A stretch of DNA of 64,000 bases. It comes from Simmondsia chinensis. Its lineage: Eukaryota > Streptophyta > Magnoliopsida > Caryophyllales > Simmondsiaceae. Under the pieces are notes generated by a model. It ran no database searches, was not told the origin of the DNA, and worked only from the letters and a program-made list of their open reading frames with translations. A program made the position numbers and the translations under genes. Shown piece after piece: positions 23,667-35,371 of the stretch (the stretch's first letter is position 1; the number at the start of each line of letters is the position of its first letter). The stretch is from assembly GCA_018398585.1 (NCBI GenBank), contig JAGTTD010000013.1, positions 10,946,492 through 11,010,491 on the forward strand, read 5' to 3'.

Positions 23667-23678
23667 GCTCTGATACCA
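23667..23678 (-). other. Inner primer-binding site
   Basis: TGGTATCAGAGC on the minus strand, 2 bp from the end of the inner 247-bp LTR. It is identical to the outer site at 24483-24494. Confidence 0.85.
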
Positions 23679-23680
23679 CT

Positions 23681-23927
23681 TGTCACGGGATGAGCACAGA
23701 TCACCCGTGCGGCGCCCAGGCCCCTAAGGCTAGGGCCGAGTCAGCCAACCCCTGTGGTCAACAAGCAGCACTATGCACCTTCAAGAGACGAAATACACGG
23801 CATACCACGGACATACCTGACCCACAATCAATGCGCATTAGTATCGGACAGGCTAAGGAGACTCCATATGGCATATATCTGCTTATTGAGCACTGGGGAC
23901 AGTGTTAGCCAAAGGTGGCCCGTGACA
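23681..23927 (-). repeat. Second, unrelated LTR nested in the composite element
   Basis: 247 bp with 9-bp perfect inverted ends TGTCACGGG/CCCGTGACA. It is unrelated to the 800-bp LTRs. On the minus strand it is preceded by a polypurine tract (AGGTGGGGTAGAA, 23928-23940) and followed by a primer-binding site. An LTR with both signals looks like a joint between two element units, not a random solo LTR. Confidence 0.75.
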
Positions 23928-23940
23928 TTCTACCCCACCT

Positions 23941-24482
23941 AATTCCACAAACGTCCTCGTTGCTGGTGCCTGCCCATCGTCGCATCCCTGTATCTCTAGT
24001 GGCCTTGATTGGTCACGGGACGACCACATCGTCATCCCCTCCTGTGTGACACCTCTGACATGCCATTGGCACTCGCCCGACGATAAGCAGCGTGCCCAAA
24101 AAGCAACCTGCCAGCTCCATGCACCATAGTGCACCACGTATATGTCTCACTCCACGATGTTTGTTGACTCTTCACCTTGTGCACTTTGCACTGCACCCCA
24201 AGGATCGGCCCAATCTCCACATAGTAAGCCAGCCATACGGTCAGCATGCCTGACCGGCACCCAACACGGTGCGCTTTCCGCCACAACCGGAACTGCGAGC
24301 CACTCAACTTCACTCTGAAAGTTCCTCGTTAGAGTGCCCCTCCCACACAAGGAGTGTCCATACTCATGGACAAACCCACTCGATGCACCTAGGACACGAG
24401 CAACTCCCATTCCCCAGGAGTGTCCACCGCCACAGACAAGCTCGGTCCCACCACAGCTGCTTACTTGCGTATCATGAGCCTC
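23941..24482 (-). other. GC-rich non-coding core of the composite element
   Basis: A block with clearly higher GC than its surroundings. Open frames on both strands (for example 24313-24032 minus) show no recognisable domain. ACACTCCTGGGGAATGG near the right end and GAGTGTCC words recur. It may be the leader of the family that owns the inner 247-bp LTR. Confidence 0.5.
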
Positions 24483-24494
24483 GCTCTGATACCA
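24483..24494 (-). other. Outer primer-binding site
   Basis: TGGTATCAGAGC on the minus strand, 2 bp from the right LTR end. It is the standard initiator Met-tRNA primer site. Confidence 0.88.
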
Positions 24495-24496
24495 CT

Positions 24497-25296
24497 TGTT
24501 GGGAAAAATTCACACATCGAGCACAACGGAAGCGAAAAACAACAAAAAAGAACACACGATAGTTTTACGTGGAAACCACTCTCAACTAGAGGGGAAAAAC
24601 CACGGGACCCAACGGGGTACCAAAATATCCACTATGAAATTAAGTATTACAATCTCCAATTATAACCCCCAACCCATACAACATCCTCAACACATGTGAC
24701 TATTGCACGGTAAGTCACCAACCCTCTCCAATTGTAACTGTTGCACGGCGAGTCACCAACCCTCCTCAATGTAGCTTTGAACGGCAAGCCACCAGCCCTC
24801 CCACAATGTAGCTTTGGACAGAGAAAGCTACAAAAACTCTCTTCAACACTCTCAATCAAGGCACCCGAGTATGACTCCCTTCATATTCGGGTGAACCCCA
24901 CTCAATATCTTAACTAACAACCTCATAAACACAAACACTTAACAATTATTTTCATACTCTCCCCCTACCCGGGTGCCCCCAAGCACCCCTTTACAAACCC
25001 AACTCACTCTCTACATTTCTCTCTCTTTTTCTTCTCTCTATTTTTTCTTTACACTTCTACCACAACCTATCCCTTTATTTATAACAAAACACCAAAGCAA
25101 AAAAGGCAAAAAAATACATATTAGTTTACTTATATAAATAAACTTCACAACCCTTACTTGAAAGACTCAACTTCCCAATTTTTTCTTTTTCTTCTTTTCC
25201 ATTTTCATTTTTCTCTTTTCTGATTTTTTTCATATTTTTTTCTTTTTCTTTTTTCTTCTTTTATATATTAATTTTGAGGTAAAAAATATCCCAACA
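24497..25296 (-). repeat. 5' LTR of the composite element
   Basis: 800 bp, with TGTTGGG/CCCAACA ends. Differences from the left copy are scattered substitutions and small indels. Confidence 0.9.
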
Positions 25297-25301
25297 CAAC
25301 A

Positions 25302-26055
25302 TGATTAACACAGCTACTCTTTTGCGTGTAATAAAATGGGCGACCTTTGAAAATAGGCCTCCTAATGCAAAATAGGTCAAAAGTATGAGCCTGCTACCAA
25401 CTCAAGGGACTTTCCACACCCCATGTGGCCCTCATTATGTTGTTTTTGGATGATCCTTAATCAAAGATTAGACAAAGTTATATAAAGAAGGTTCACCTTG
25501 AAAATAAACCTATCTTTTAAAAAAACACCCTAGCGCTTGTCTTAGGGTAGCGTCTTGCTAAATTCGGCCAAAGAATAGTTCTATGGCTTATCAATCCTTG
25601 AGCAACTAAAACCCAAGTACTTATGTTCGCATAGCACACAATAATCGAGCTCTTTTACCAAACACATTGGCCACCTCATTTAGAGTTTCAGATTTTGCTT
25701 GACGATAAAGTAAAGAAGTTGGATGTACCCAGGCCACTTGTGCAACATTGAAAAAGTTAAGTGCAACATTATTCAAGTATGAGAAAAACTCTAGATTGAC
25801 CAAGTGAGAGTTCCAGTTCCATAATGCCTACACAACAACGTAGAACCCAACATCATACAAGGAGTTCTAATGCTTATTGCCATAGAATGTTTCATTGAAA
25901 TATGTGATCATCAACCTTCTTGGCTAAGCACAGCACCAATGCTCACCGTCAAGGAATCCATGTGAAATTCAAAAGTTTTTTGGAAGTATGGCAGTGCAAC
26001 GACGACAGTTATTTTTAGTCACAGCCTTGATTTCTTTGACGTTTATCAACCCCCC

Positions 26056-26090
<35 letters not shown>

Positions 26091-27581
26091 ATTTTTCTCT
26101 TGTTTTATGCACCCCATGATTGGAGCCATTATACTTAAGAAGTGGGGGATAAACCACCTATAACCTGAATCTGGGCCATGGACACTAAACATCTCAATGA
26201 GATTTCAAGTTCAAGGGAAATCACATATGGCATCGAATACGAGGCCCACTTGCATCACAAACGCTGCTATTGTTACACGGGCTAGGTCTGCCATTCTAAA
26301 TTCTGAACCCATGCATGGAAGCCATGCGGGAGGCACATTAGGCTTCCTGTTGGACCGCACCTACATGTGTGGTCCAACCGTTTTTCTCCCCCTTGGCTTC
26401 TTCTTCTTTTCTTTCTTTGTTTGCCTTCATTTCATGTTTTATTCACATGTATAATATGTTCATCTCATGCATTGGTAGAGCTGCATTTTTATTACTAGGT
26501 GCACTTGTCCCTGGTGAATTAGAAGACGTCTCAAAAATAATATAAATTTTTATCAATTGTCTTAATAAAAAAAAAATAAGAATACATCCAGTGATTTTAT
26601 AAATAGTCTCTAAGAAAGAAAATATTATGTGATGTTTCATACAACTCGTATTATAAATAAATTTTTTTTATTTGTAGAAGTTTTATGGTATTTTCTTACA
26701 CCATCATATTCTAATATTCATTTGTCTCCATCATTTCATAGTTTGTCATATGTTTATTTTGAGTTCATTCATGTTAATGCAAAATTATATATAATATTAA
26801 GTACTTATTTGTCTATTTTTATGTCTACCCCCCATGGAAAGAAATGCTAGATTCACCACCGATCTCATGTATAAATTTATCTTATGATTATATAAGTTAT
26901 TTTAGACGGTTTAATCGCTGAGGCTTACGAAGAGGTATTAAGGTGAATTTACTACTAACTTCAAATGAATCAATGTGACATGATCTAGTGAGATATGTGG
27001 AGTTAAAAAAAAATAATAAATAAATAAAGACATAATGGAGATCTGATACATGGTTTAATACGCTACAATATAATACTGCCTAAACGTAACAGCTACAATC
27101 TGGTTCTTGTAGTATAGATAACAATAGCTATATGCCTTTCGGGCGACACCAAACAATGACGTAGAATCGACCAAAACCAAATTTGTATTGGCGTTTTCTT
27201 GTTCAAAAATTAAAAACCAAATTTGTATTGAAACCAGCCATTTATTGATTCGGATGCCAACATTGCTTCCATTTGCATTGAATAATGCACGTACAACAAC
27301 TAAAATTCGTCTTTTTTTATGTCGTCAAAATTTCTCTTTTGGCAAAGCATTATATTGTAGAGTACTATTGGAGTTTGATTTAGTATTCTATTTATATTGG
27401 TAAGTAGTACAAAATATTGCCCGAAGAGGGAACCAACACTTAGGAAGAAGGATAATAAACTTTGAACCAAAAATTTCTTGATGTAATCCTTAACTTTGAC
27501 TTGGTACATAACTACTAATCCCCAAGCTAGGAGTTTTGCGTTCCAAACTCATTATCCCAATTTTCAGTTGTATTCCTACCA
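25302..27581. other. Long non-coding stretch
   Basis: AT-rich sequence with no recognisable gene or RNA. Small open frames (for example 25803-25621 minus, 26197-26454 plus) show no family signature. It contains a run of 41 C at 26058-26098 and an A run at 27585-27603. The 26240-26390 part is less AT-rich but still unassigned. Confidence 0.55.
26058..26098. repeat. Poly-C run of 41
   Basis: The longest homopolymer in the window, outside any recognised element. Confidence 0.9.
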
Positions 27582-27603
27582 TCCAAAAAAAAAAAAAAAA
27601 AAA

Positions 27604-28290
27604 AGAATAGCCCACTGAGGACAAGTTGAGGATGCTGCATTGGATGTGTGGACATACTAGAAAGGATCGGATCAAAAATGATGTTATAAGAAATAAAATA
27701 GGTGTGGTCCAATTGTAGACAAGTCGAGGGAGCGACGCCTGCAATGGTTTGGACATTTAGAAGGAGGCTAATTAATGCCTCTGTTAGGAAGTGCCAGAAC
27801 CTACATATTACGTATGAGAGGAAGGTAGAGGCAAGCCGAAGAAAGCTGGAGGGAGACAATTAGACATGACCTCACCCACCTAAACCTCAATGAGGAGATA
27901 GCCTTAGATTTTTTCAATAAATTGCGACACAGTTGCCAAACAAGCAGACCACTCGCTAGGAGAGGCCTGACTCCAACAGTAACAAAATGGGGACCACAAA
28001 CAGACAACACAAAACAAAAGGATAGAACAATAGAAAAAGACGCTGGCCCCAAACACGACAAGGTAGACACCAAGAGCAAGACCAGACAAGACACCGAGAG
28101 ATAGGACAAAACATTGAGCTAGAACAACTCAGACAGGGACCTCAGCTAAAGATGACACAAAAGATCAGTACTTGAACTGAGATCAGGACTAAAGCTGTTA
28201 ATGAGATAGCCTTAGATAGAACTAAGTGGTGGTGAAAACGCATGTAGCCAACATAGATGTTAGGGGAGGGTAGTACATTGTTGCCAAGCC
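27604..28290 (+). pseudogene. RTE-type LINE 3' relic, split by an L1 tail
   Basis: The translated text matches the C-terminal end of RTE-clade polyproteins: MLHWMCGHTRKDRIKNDVI, REQRLQWFGHLEGG, and ETIRHDLTHLNLNEEIAL. The same motifs recur in the RTE at 55982-60084 ([26 protein letters not shown]). The remnant resumes at 28218 after the insertion, with GTGGTGGTGAAAACGCATG matching 59705-59730. It ends near 28290, before an LTR fragment. Confidence 0.8.
27910..28202 (-). mobile_element. 5'-truncated L1-type tail inserted in the RTE relic
   Basis: Flanked by the 15-bp duplication GAGATAGCCTTAGAT (27895-27909 and 28203-28217). On the minus strand it ends GTCGCAATTTATTG plus an A tail, the same 3' end as the plus-strand copy at 22039-22467 (shared CTTGTTT and the CAATTTAT ending). 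Length is 293 bp, with no coding. Confidence 0.88.
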
Positions 28291-28309
28291 ATAGTATATC
28301 TATTACGGA

Positions 28310-28522
28310 AATGGAAAAAAACAGGCATCAAAAACAGTCACCGATCTTAAGGCATGTGTAGCAAACCACTTTCCTTTAGACTTATTTCGTAAATACTGAA
28401 ATAGTCTCGGGGATACAATGAGACCAAAAAGAAAAGTAACAGTAAGAGTTTAGAAAGGAAAAATAACCAAGACTAGAGAATGAGAAAATGATGTAACTTT
28501 TCAAGTGTTCTGCAAATGCCTT
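28310..28522 (-). repeat. Partial family-A LTR next to a complete one
   Basis: It matches the beginning (plus-strand sense) of the family-A LTRs at 28523, 45692 and 50755 (GGCATGTGTAGCAAACCACTTTCC, AGTCTCGG, GTGTTCTGCAAATGC) and stops exactly where the next LTR begins. It is closest to the 50755 copy. Confidence 0.7.
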
Positions 28523-29129
28523 TGTTAGGAAAATTTGTAAAAAAAAGTATCAAATTCAATCACTGGTCTCAAGGCATGTAACGAACCAATTTCCTTAAGA
28601 CTTATTTTGTGGATACTGAAATAGTCTCGAGGATATAATGAAACCTAAAAACAAAGTGAGAGAAAGAGCGTAGAGAGGAAGGACAACCAAGACTAAAGAA
28701 TGAGAGTGGATGTTATTTTTAAGTTTTGTTCAAGCCCTTTTCGAGCCAATTTTTAAGTACTTTTCCCATGTTCTATAAAATATGATTTGATGGGGCTTTG
28801 TATAGACTTGTAGGTGTCCCTTACAAAACCCTTCAAAATAACCCAAAAATACTTCCAACCTATTATAAAAAAAACCATACAAAGAACTACCTTGTGTTTT
28901 GAAGTTGTGCGTCAACACACAGACCCAATTTCTAGGCTCTGTAAGATTATGCCTCGACACACAAACGCAAAAACACTTCCAAATTATTGCAAACAACCAC
29001 ACAAAAAACTGCTCTGTGTGTTGAATTTGTGTGTCAACACACACGTAATAGGTGTAAAAACACAACATGTTCAAGCCAAAACACATCAAATACATATTCA
29101 AAATACTTTATTTTGAAAATACATCAACA
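28523..29129 (-). repeat. 3' LTR of family-A unit 2
   Basis: 607 bp. On the minus strand it starts TGTTGATGTATTTTC after a purine tract (GTTGGGGAT) and ends CCTAACA. It contains TGTGTCGACACA-type sites at about 28907, 28952 and 29030 and the word CTTACAGAG in the same orientation as in the plus-strand LTR at 1645. Confidence 0.85.
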
Positions 29130-29699
29130 ATCCCCAACATTTTCAAAATATATACATTCTAATAAAAATTTATACATCATCCCGGAATAAAAGAAAGCTT
29201 TTATACATAAATGAAGGTGTCTTCTGATTGAACCCTCACTTAGTGAAGACACGTCACAGTTAATTGAAATAATATAGTAGACTAAGCTTTGAATCATATG
29301 ATTCGATTTGACTAACAGTACACACCTCCACACACAATACTTACTTCCTACACACACTTCATCTTCGACTTACACATTTTACGCCTTGTGTCCCGTACCC
29401 TTCATGAGTGTAAAAGAGTCAAACCTTTGTCATTAAAACACTCCTTGAAGCAGCCAAACTTCACTCATATAGGTAGAACCCATTGATCATGTCCCTGCAA
29501 CATGGCATTCAATGATTTCCTTGAATCCATTAAGAACATACACTCAACCTCCCTTTTCCCTTTGTCACAGGTTACCAAGCGCTAAACCCGAGATGGAATT
29601 TCACTTTTCGTGCTTGCAATCACACGGGTGATAGAACTCTCTCATTAAACTCAAGACCTAGCGTTTTACCGGATGTTGGGTTGAGGTGTCCATCATGGA

Positions 29700-30760
29700 T
29701 GATTAAACTTGACAGGTTTTACCCATCTCTTTACTCATATCTATTACCAAATCTCTAGAAAGGCTTTTCATGAAGGGATTCACTAGATTCTGATTTACAA
29801 TTACAAAGTCCATAGTAACCACTCAATATTTTCATGAGTTGTTTCACATAACTATGTCTTGCACTAATGTGTTTGGACTTTCCCAAATTATACACCTCAT
29901 TCTACACATCTGAAAGGGTAGCCCAACTATGACAATTGCTAAAAATTGATATTGGTTGAAGCCAAAAGGAATCTTAAACAAAAAATCCTTTAATCATTAT
30001 ACTTCTTTACTATCAGAAACCGGAGCAATAAACTATACAATTATGGTGGAATTAATACATGTCTGTTTCTTGGAACTCCAAAAGACAGCCCCACCAAGTA
30101 GGAGCACCCACTCGCTTGTAGAAGAGTAGTCCTCCTTATTGGAGATACAACTGGCATTCAAGTATTCTTCTAAATAGAAGAATACTCATTAAAAATAATA
30201 GCATAATCCATGGTTATTTTAGTACCTTCTGTACCACATGCCAGTAAAATTTACTTAGATTGCTAATATATCTACTTATTTTTCCAACAACAAAGACTGT
30301 ATCGAGCATTTTCATACTCCAATTGTACTACTGGATTACCTTTATCTAGTACTAAACATCCATACCAAATATCAACATATAGTCAACATACAACATATAA
30401 TGACTCCTTTATCATTATCAAACTTGTTATATATACACATTTATCCAATTCATTAATTACCTCTTTCCAAAAGCAACATTATGAGACTTCATAGTCTCAT
30501 CAAACGCCATAACATTTGGATCTACGACACAACAATATGAAGTTTTGATTATCCATATTGTCCCTAGCTCATTCCACTAGATATATAAAGAAATACAGTC
30601 CATATTATTTTCCATTTCTCGCTCTATTATTTCTTCTAAGTTTTAGAGCATTATTAGGAATTTCTTCCCTCACAACATGGTTTTCATCATATAACAAAGG
30701 CATGTCACTTTCCAACGATATATGATCCTTCAGTCTTGGTGTTGAACTAAAAAATATCTT
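29700..30760 (-). pseudogene. Family-A pol relic (RNase H, RT, linker)
   Basis: Heavily decayed. Nucleotide similarity to 47100-48660 runs along the segment: an RNase H part near 29870-30250, an RT part near 30400 (aligned with the YVDDM region), and the link between integrase and RT near 30470-30750 (CTTTCCAAAAGCAACATTATGAG against CTTTCCAAAAGGCAGCATCATGAG). No open frame above 60 codons survives. Confidence 0.65.
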
Positions 30761-31904
30761 CATTTTAATATATATTATGCTTCACATTATCATAATGCAA
30801 CATCATTTCATCAACACTAAAGACAGATTTAAAATCATTTTTGCATACTCATCCATATTATATTCATGAACTTCAATCTACACATATAACTAAATCATAT
30901 GAATCATCATGCCATTAATAAGGGTAATTAAAATAAATCATCATAATCAATATTCATTTACTTTTACTATTTGCCAGTTTGTTGACTAACAATATCATAA
31001 CACATGAATATAAAATTACACAACAGAATTATTTTCCATACAATAATCGTACTTAAATTGCACTCAACTTGAATATCTTAATATCGGTGATATAATCATT
31101 AGGGATCAATATAAACTATAAAATAATCATATAAACTTTCTCTTTCATGATCCAATAAATTTTAATTTTACTCAAATTTACAACACTTTTGTTTTTATCA
31201 AGCAAACCGAAAGCAAGCCTCAAAAATTCATGATTGCATTAACATGCATACATGAATTAATCATATAAAAGTATTAACACATTAATCGCATAACTGCAAC
31301 ATACATGCTTATACATAAATTATATTTTATACTTATGAACATGCATGTATTAATCCGCAATTTGGTTATTATTCATATTACGAATTCATTTGGGAATAGA
31401 TTTACAATGTAGTATGTAATATATAAATTATATTCTAATTATATTCAACAATTATGTATACGCATTATTTTGTTTCAACCATCATAATTCTATGAGAATT
31501 AAAATTGTGGTTATACAAGAGCACAGATCTTCATATTACCAATTTATAACAAAACATGTATCCTTACTTTATTTATGTTTACTATTAGTTTTGACATCGC
31601 CTCGGCGCCTGGTCTCAATGAGCATCCAAAACAAGATTTTCTATCATTTTATTTGTTTTTACATAAAATTATATACATCAATTATGTTTATATGCAAACC
31701 GATTACGTGAAAAGAAACACGGTAATACGTACCTTGATGCATACATAAATAGAATTAGTTACCAAAAGTTTCAGATGTACCATGCCAGTGGTGATGGTTA
31801 TTATTTAGTGTTGCAATTTGTGGGACTGGAGTCATGAGATTGAGTATATCCTACAAGTCATTCTCGTCAACTTTCTCGCCATTTATTTTGCATTAATTCC
31901 AAAA
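30760..31904. other. Very AT-rich unassigned sequence inside family-A unit 2
   Basis: Where gag, protease and integrase would be expected, the sequence is very AT-rich (words such as TTAATCATATAAAAG and TACATGCTTATAC) and matches nothing in the complete unit 1. It may be captured or inserted DNA, or family-A coding decayed beyond recognition. Confidence 0.5.
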
Positions 31905-32194
31905 TGTGCGGAAATAACTAATTCTCCCGGTATGCAATCGAATCAAATACCACGACAATACGAGAAGTAAATGGACTAAAAGAGAAAAGAAACAAACGAC
32001 ACAATGATTTACGTGGAAACTCCTTTACAATCGAAAGGGGAGAAACCACGAGAGAAGATTGGAGCTTTTATTATTGAATCGAAAAGAAGAATTACAATCA
32101 CTCCTTTTCTCTCTCTCTCTCTCTCTCTCTTTAGTTGGCGGCGCCGCTGGGAAATACCTCACGAAAAATTGGATACAAATGACTTAACCTATGC

Positions 32195-32206
32195 CCATAT
32201 ATATAG
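32195..32206 (-). promoter_or_regulatory. TATA box in the LTR
   Basis: CCTATATATATG on the minus strand, with the palindrome array just upstream. It is conserved in the other LTR near 45049-45060. Confidence 0.6.
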
Positions 32207-32224
32207 GCCCGTGAAAATGCGGTT

Positions 32225-32322
32225 CCCGATCGATCGGGGGGTCCCGATCGATCGGCGAGCTTACTGTTGGCGTCCTTCACTTATGTAACTTTCCCGATCG
32301 ATCAAACTTCACCCGATCGATC
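32225..32322 (-). promoter_or_regulatory. Four GATCGATC palindromes upstream of the TATA box
   Basis: CCCGATCGATCGG or close copies at 32225-32237, 32243-32255, 32293-32303 and 32312-32322, in two pairs. In the other LTR (45076-45180) the outer pair is intact and the inner pair shows C-to-T and G-to-A changes at CpG. The position, immediately upstream of the TATA box in the transcribed direction, suggests a promoter element. Function is inference. Confidence 0.6.
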
Positions 32323-32459
32323 AGCCTCCTCACGGCATCCCTATTTAAAGTTCCAAGGAATTTTGAGACTTTTTCTTAACAAATCTCCACCTTGGCTCAA
32401 AATTAACATCAACAATAAAATAACTCCACCTTCTCCACAAACGCCCCCTCAACGGGGGC

Positions 32460-34693
32460 TAACACACATCAAATGCAAAGACCCACCAAATTCGAGCAAT
32501 GCTCGAATTTGCTCCCTAGTAGAACCTTAGTGAACATGTCAGTTGGATTGTCCACAGTCCCAATCTTTTTCAACTCCACCTTCCCCTCATCAATTAGATC
32601 TCTAATAAAATGATGCTTCACATCTATATGCTTCATTCTATCATGATGTAACATCTGATCCTTCGCTAGGTGAATGGCGGACTGAATATCACAGTAGACT
32701 CTAGCAGTGCCCTGCTCAGCACTAATCTCGCTAATCAAACCTCTCAACTAGACGGCTTCTTTGAATGCTTCTATGACTTCCATATATTCGGCCTCGGTAG
32801 TAGACTGTGTTGTAACAAACTGTAAACACGCTCTCCAACTGATAGCTGTGTCACCTAAACAAAACACATACCCTGATGTGGACTTCCCCTTATCGAGGTC
32901 TCCACTATAATCAAAATCTATATACCCAACCAAGCAACACTTACTTTTCCTATATTCCAAACAAATATAGGAAGTTCCACGAAGATACCTGAGAATCCAC
33001 TTCATCGCATGCCAATGCTCTTTGCCTGGATTCGCCATGTACCTACTAACTCTACTCACTGCAAAAGCAATATCTGGATGCATACAAACAATTGCATACA
33101 TAATACTGCCCACTGCACTAGAATAGAGAATCTGAGACATGTACCTGACATCCTCCTCAGTCTGAGGCGAATCTAATGCTGAAAGTCTGAAGTGAGCTGC
33201 TAAGGGCATGCTAACTAGATTAGCATCCTTCATATGAAACCTGTCTAACACCTTCTCAATATACTTCTCATACGACAAGTATAATTTTTCAGCTTTTCAG
33301 TCTCTACGAATCTCCATGCCTAAAATCTTCTTAGCTGCTCCAAGATCTTTCATCTCAAACTCACTCTTCAACATAGATTTCAAGTCATCAACATTCTTCA
33401 TGCCTCGTTCTGCAATCAACATATCATCAACGTACAAAAGCAAATAAACAAAGCCTGTATTAGTCTTTCTGAAGTACACAGAACTGTCGTACTTACTCCT
33501 AATGTACCCATGACCTGTCATGATCTGATCAAATCTCCTATACCACTGCCTAGGAGACTGCTTCAAACCATGTAAAGACTTCTTAAGCAAACATACATGA
33601 TCTTCCTTTCCTTCTACAGCGAAGCCCTTAGGCTGATGCATATGGATACTCTCTTCTAGTTCACCATGCAAAACTGCAGGCTTTACATCTAATTGCTCAA
33701 GTTCTAAGTCATGCATGGCAACTAAAGATAAAAGCGCACGAATCGAAGTATGTCTAACTACAGATGAAAATATATCATGAAAATCAACACCTTGTACCTG
33801 ACTGTAGCTTTTAGCTACCAAATGTGCCTTGTATCTAGCATCTTCAACTCTAGGAATGCCCTCCTTTCTTTTGAAGACCCATTTGCAACCAATCAGTCTT
33901 TTCCCTGTTTAAGGCTTCACCAGTTCTCATGTCTGGTTCTTATTAAGAGACTGCATCTCTTCATTCAAGCAACGAGCCACTTCTCAGCATTTGATCTCGA
34001 TACAGCCTCTGGATACAAAGTCGGCTCACTGCCATCTAAAGACTCAGCAATAGTAAGCGCATAAGTAATCATCTCCTCATATCCATATCTCTTTGGAGGC
34101 CTGATCTGTCGCCTCAGTCTACCCCCAGCTATAGTATTATTCTCCACCTGTTGGCCGGTTTCTACATTATCAATAACAACATCAGAAACCTGTACATAAG
34201 GTGCTGGAATACTCTCTAGCTGAACGACCTACTAATCAGACTGTATCTGTGCAGCATCAGGTGTCTCAACCTGAACTGAATCACCATCAATGGAGGGTGT
34301 GTGTGGCGGATGTAGTAGAGTAGACTCATCAAAGGTAACATCTCTACTAGTCAGAAACTTCTGAGCAATGGGATCCCACAGTCTATATCCCTTCACACCT
34401 GACAAATAACCAAGAAAGATGCATTTCTTGGCCCTAGGCTCCAGCTTTCCATCATTAACATATGCATATGCAGGACAACCAAACACTTTAATCTGAGAAT
34501 AATCAGAAGTAGAACCAGACCATACCTTTTCAGGTGTCTTCATCTGCAATGAAAAATGCGGTGTCTTGTTCACAAGATAGCAAGTCATGCTAACTACTTC
34601 TGCCCACCATTCTCTTTTCAAGCCTGCATTTGAAAGCATGCATCAAGCCTTCTCAAGTAACGTCCTGTTCAATCTTTCAGCCACTCCATTTTG
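32460..34693 (-). pseudogene. Copia pol, downstream half (integrase end, RT, RNase H)
   Basis: Minus strand. Just beside the insertion at 34694 the frame reads QNGVAERLNRTLLEKA, which holds the catalytic Glu of integrase. Then come LSNAGLKREWWAEVVSM and FGCPAYAYV (34639-34232), and the linker with RPPKRYG (34147-33965). RT is at 33821-33297 (LEQLDVKPAVLHGELEE, LKQSPRQWYRRFD, LLLYVDDMLIA, catalytic Asp pair intact). RNase H is at 33278-32469 ([45 protein letters not shown]). Stops at about 34640, 34230, 33295 and 32748 interrupt it. Confidence 0.9.
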
Positions 34694-35371
34694 CTAAGTG
34701 TTGGCTCTAAAGCCAATATCATTGTAATTTTCATGATAACAAGCATTTAGTGAGTCATGTGAATTAAATTATTCTAATATTATTTTTAAGTGACTTATAA
34801 GAAAGCTAGGCACATCAAAGATTAATCAAGGATACGAAGCTTTCCAAAAGATGATAAATCAAGAGGAAAAGAGATAAAAGCTGAAGAGAAGATTTATCCA
34901 GATTGAAGAGAACGTGATCCGAGTCCGAGCATCTTAAAGTCATTTATTTTTATTGTCTAGGACTTTGGATCGGGATATATCAATTGAGTCCAAGTCTCAA
35001 TATTGATATGTGATGCTCTTACAAAAATATTTTTGGAAAATATTTTTGAAAGTTGATTTATCAAATTTTATTTGAAAAATATTCAAGTCCAAATTAAACC
35101 AATCTAATTTATTATTTAAAATATTTTTTTTTAAGATTGGTACTTTGAAAAGTATGATCAAATCAAATAAAGATAAAATTTTAATGGGTGTTGATTTAGC
35201 TTGATTTATGGAACTAATTATTTTTATAATTAAGTAAAGTGGGAAATAAATTCAAAAATTTGAACAAATATAGTAATCAATCAATTAATTTTTAACTTAG
35301 GAAATGCAATAAAATTATCCCATCAATCAAGCAAATTGATCAAAACGTGTAAATGCACCCAAGTAGGCTGA

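Larger units (their letters stand above)
22538..25296 (-). mobile_element. Composite non-autonomous LTR retrotransposon with TSD
   Basis: Two LTRs of about 800 bp (22538-23344, 24497-25296) with TGTTGGG/CCCAACA ends enclose 1152 bp. The 5-bp duplication CAACA flanks the whole (22533-22537 and 25297-25301). A Met-tRNA primer-binding site on the minus strand adjoins the right LTR (24483-24494), fixing orientation. There is no gag-pol: the inside is a GC-rich non-coding block (23928-24482), then a different LTR of 247 bp (23681-23927) with its own polypurine tract and primer-binding site, then a 322-bp segment ending in the polypurine tract of the left LTR. Mobilisation would need proteins from another element. 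Confidence 0.88.
31905..32381 (-). repeat. 3' LTR of the split copia
   Basis: 477 bp. It contains a CT microsatellite (about 32103-32131), a CpG-rich GGCGGCGCCGC block, a minus-strand TATA box (32195-32206) and four CCCGATCGATC palindromes (32225-32322). Confidence 0.92.

Noticed and set aside
25621..25803. A 60-codon minus-strand gene
   Set aside because: No recognisable domain, no neighbours and ordinary intergenic composition.
31240..31740. A matrix-attachment region or centromeric repeat in the AT-rich stretch
   Set aside because: It is AT-rich but shows no periodic unit or known motif; composition alone is not enough.
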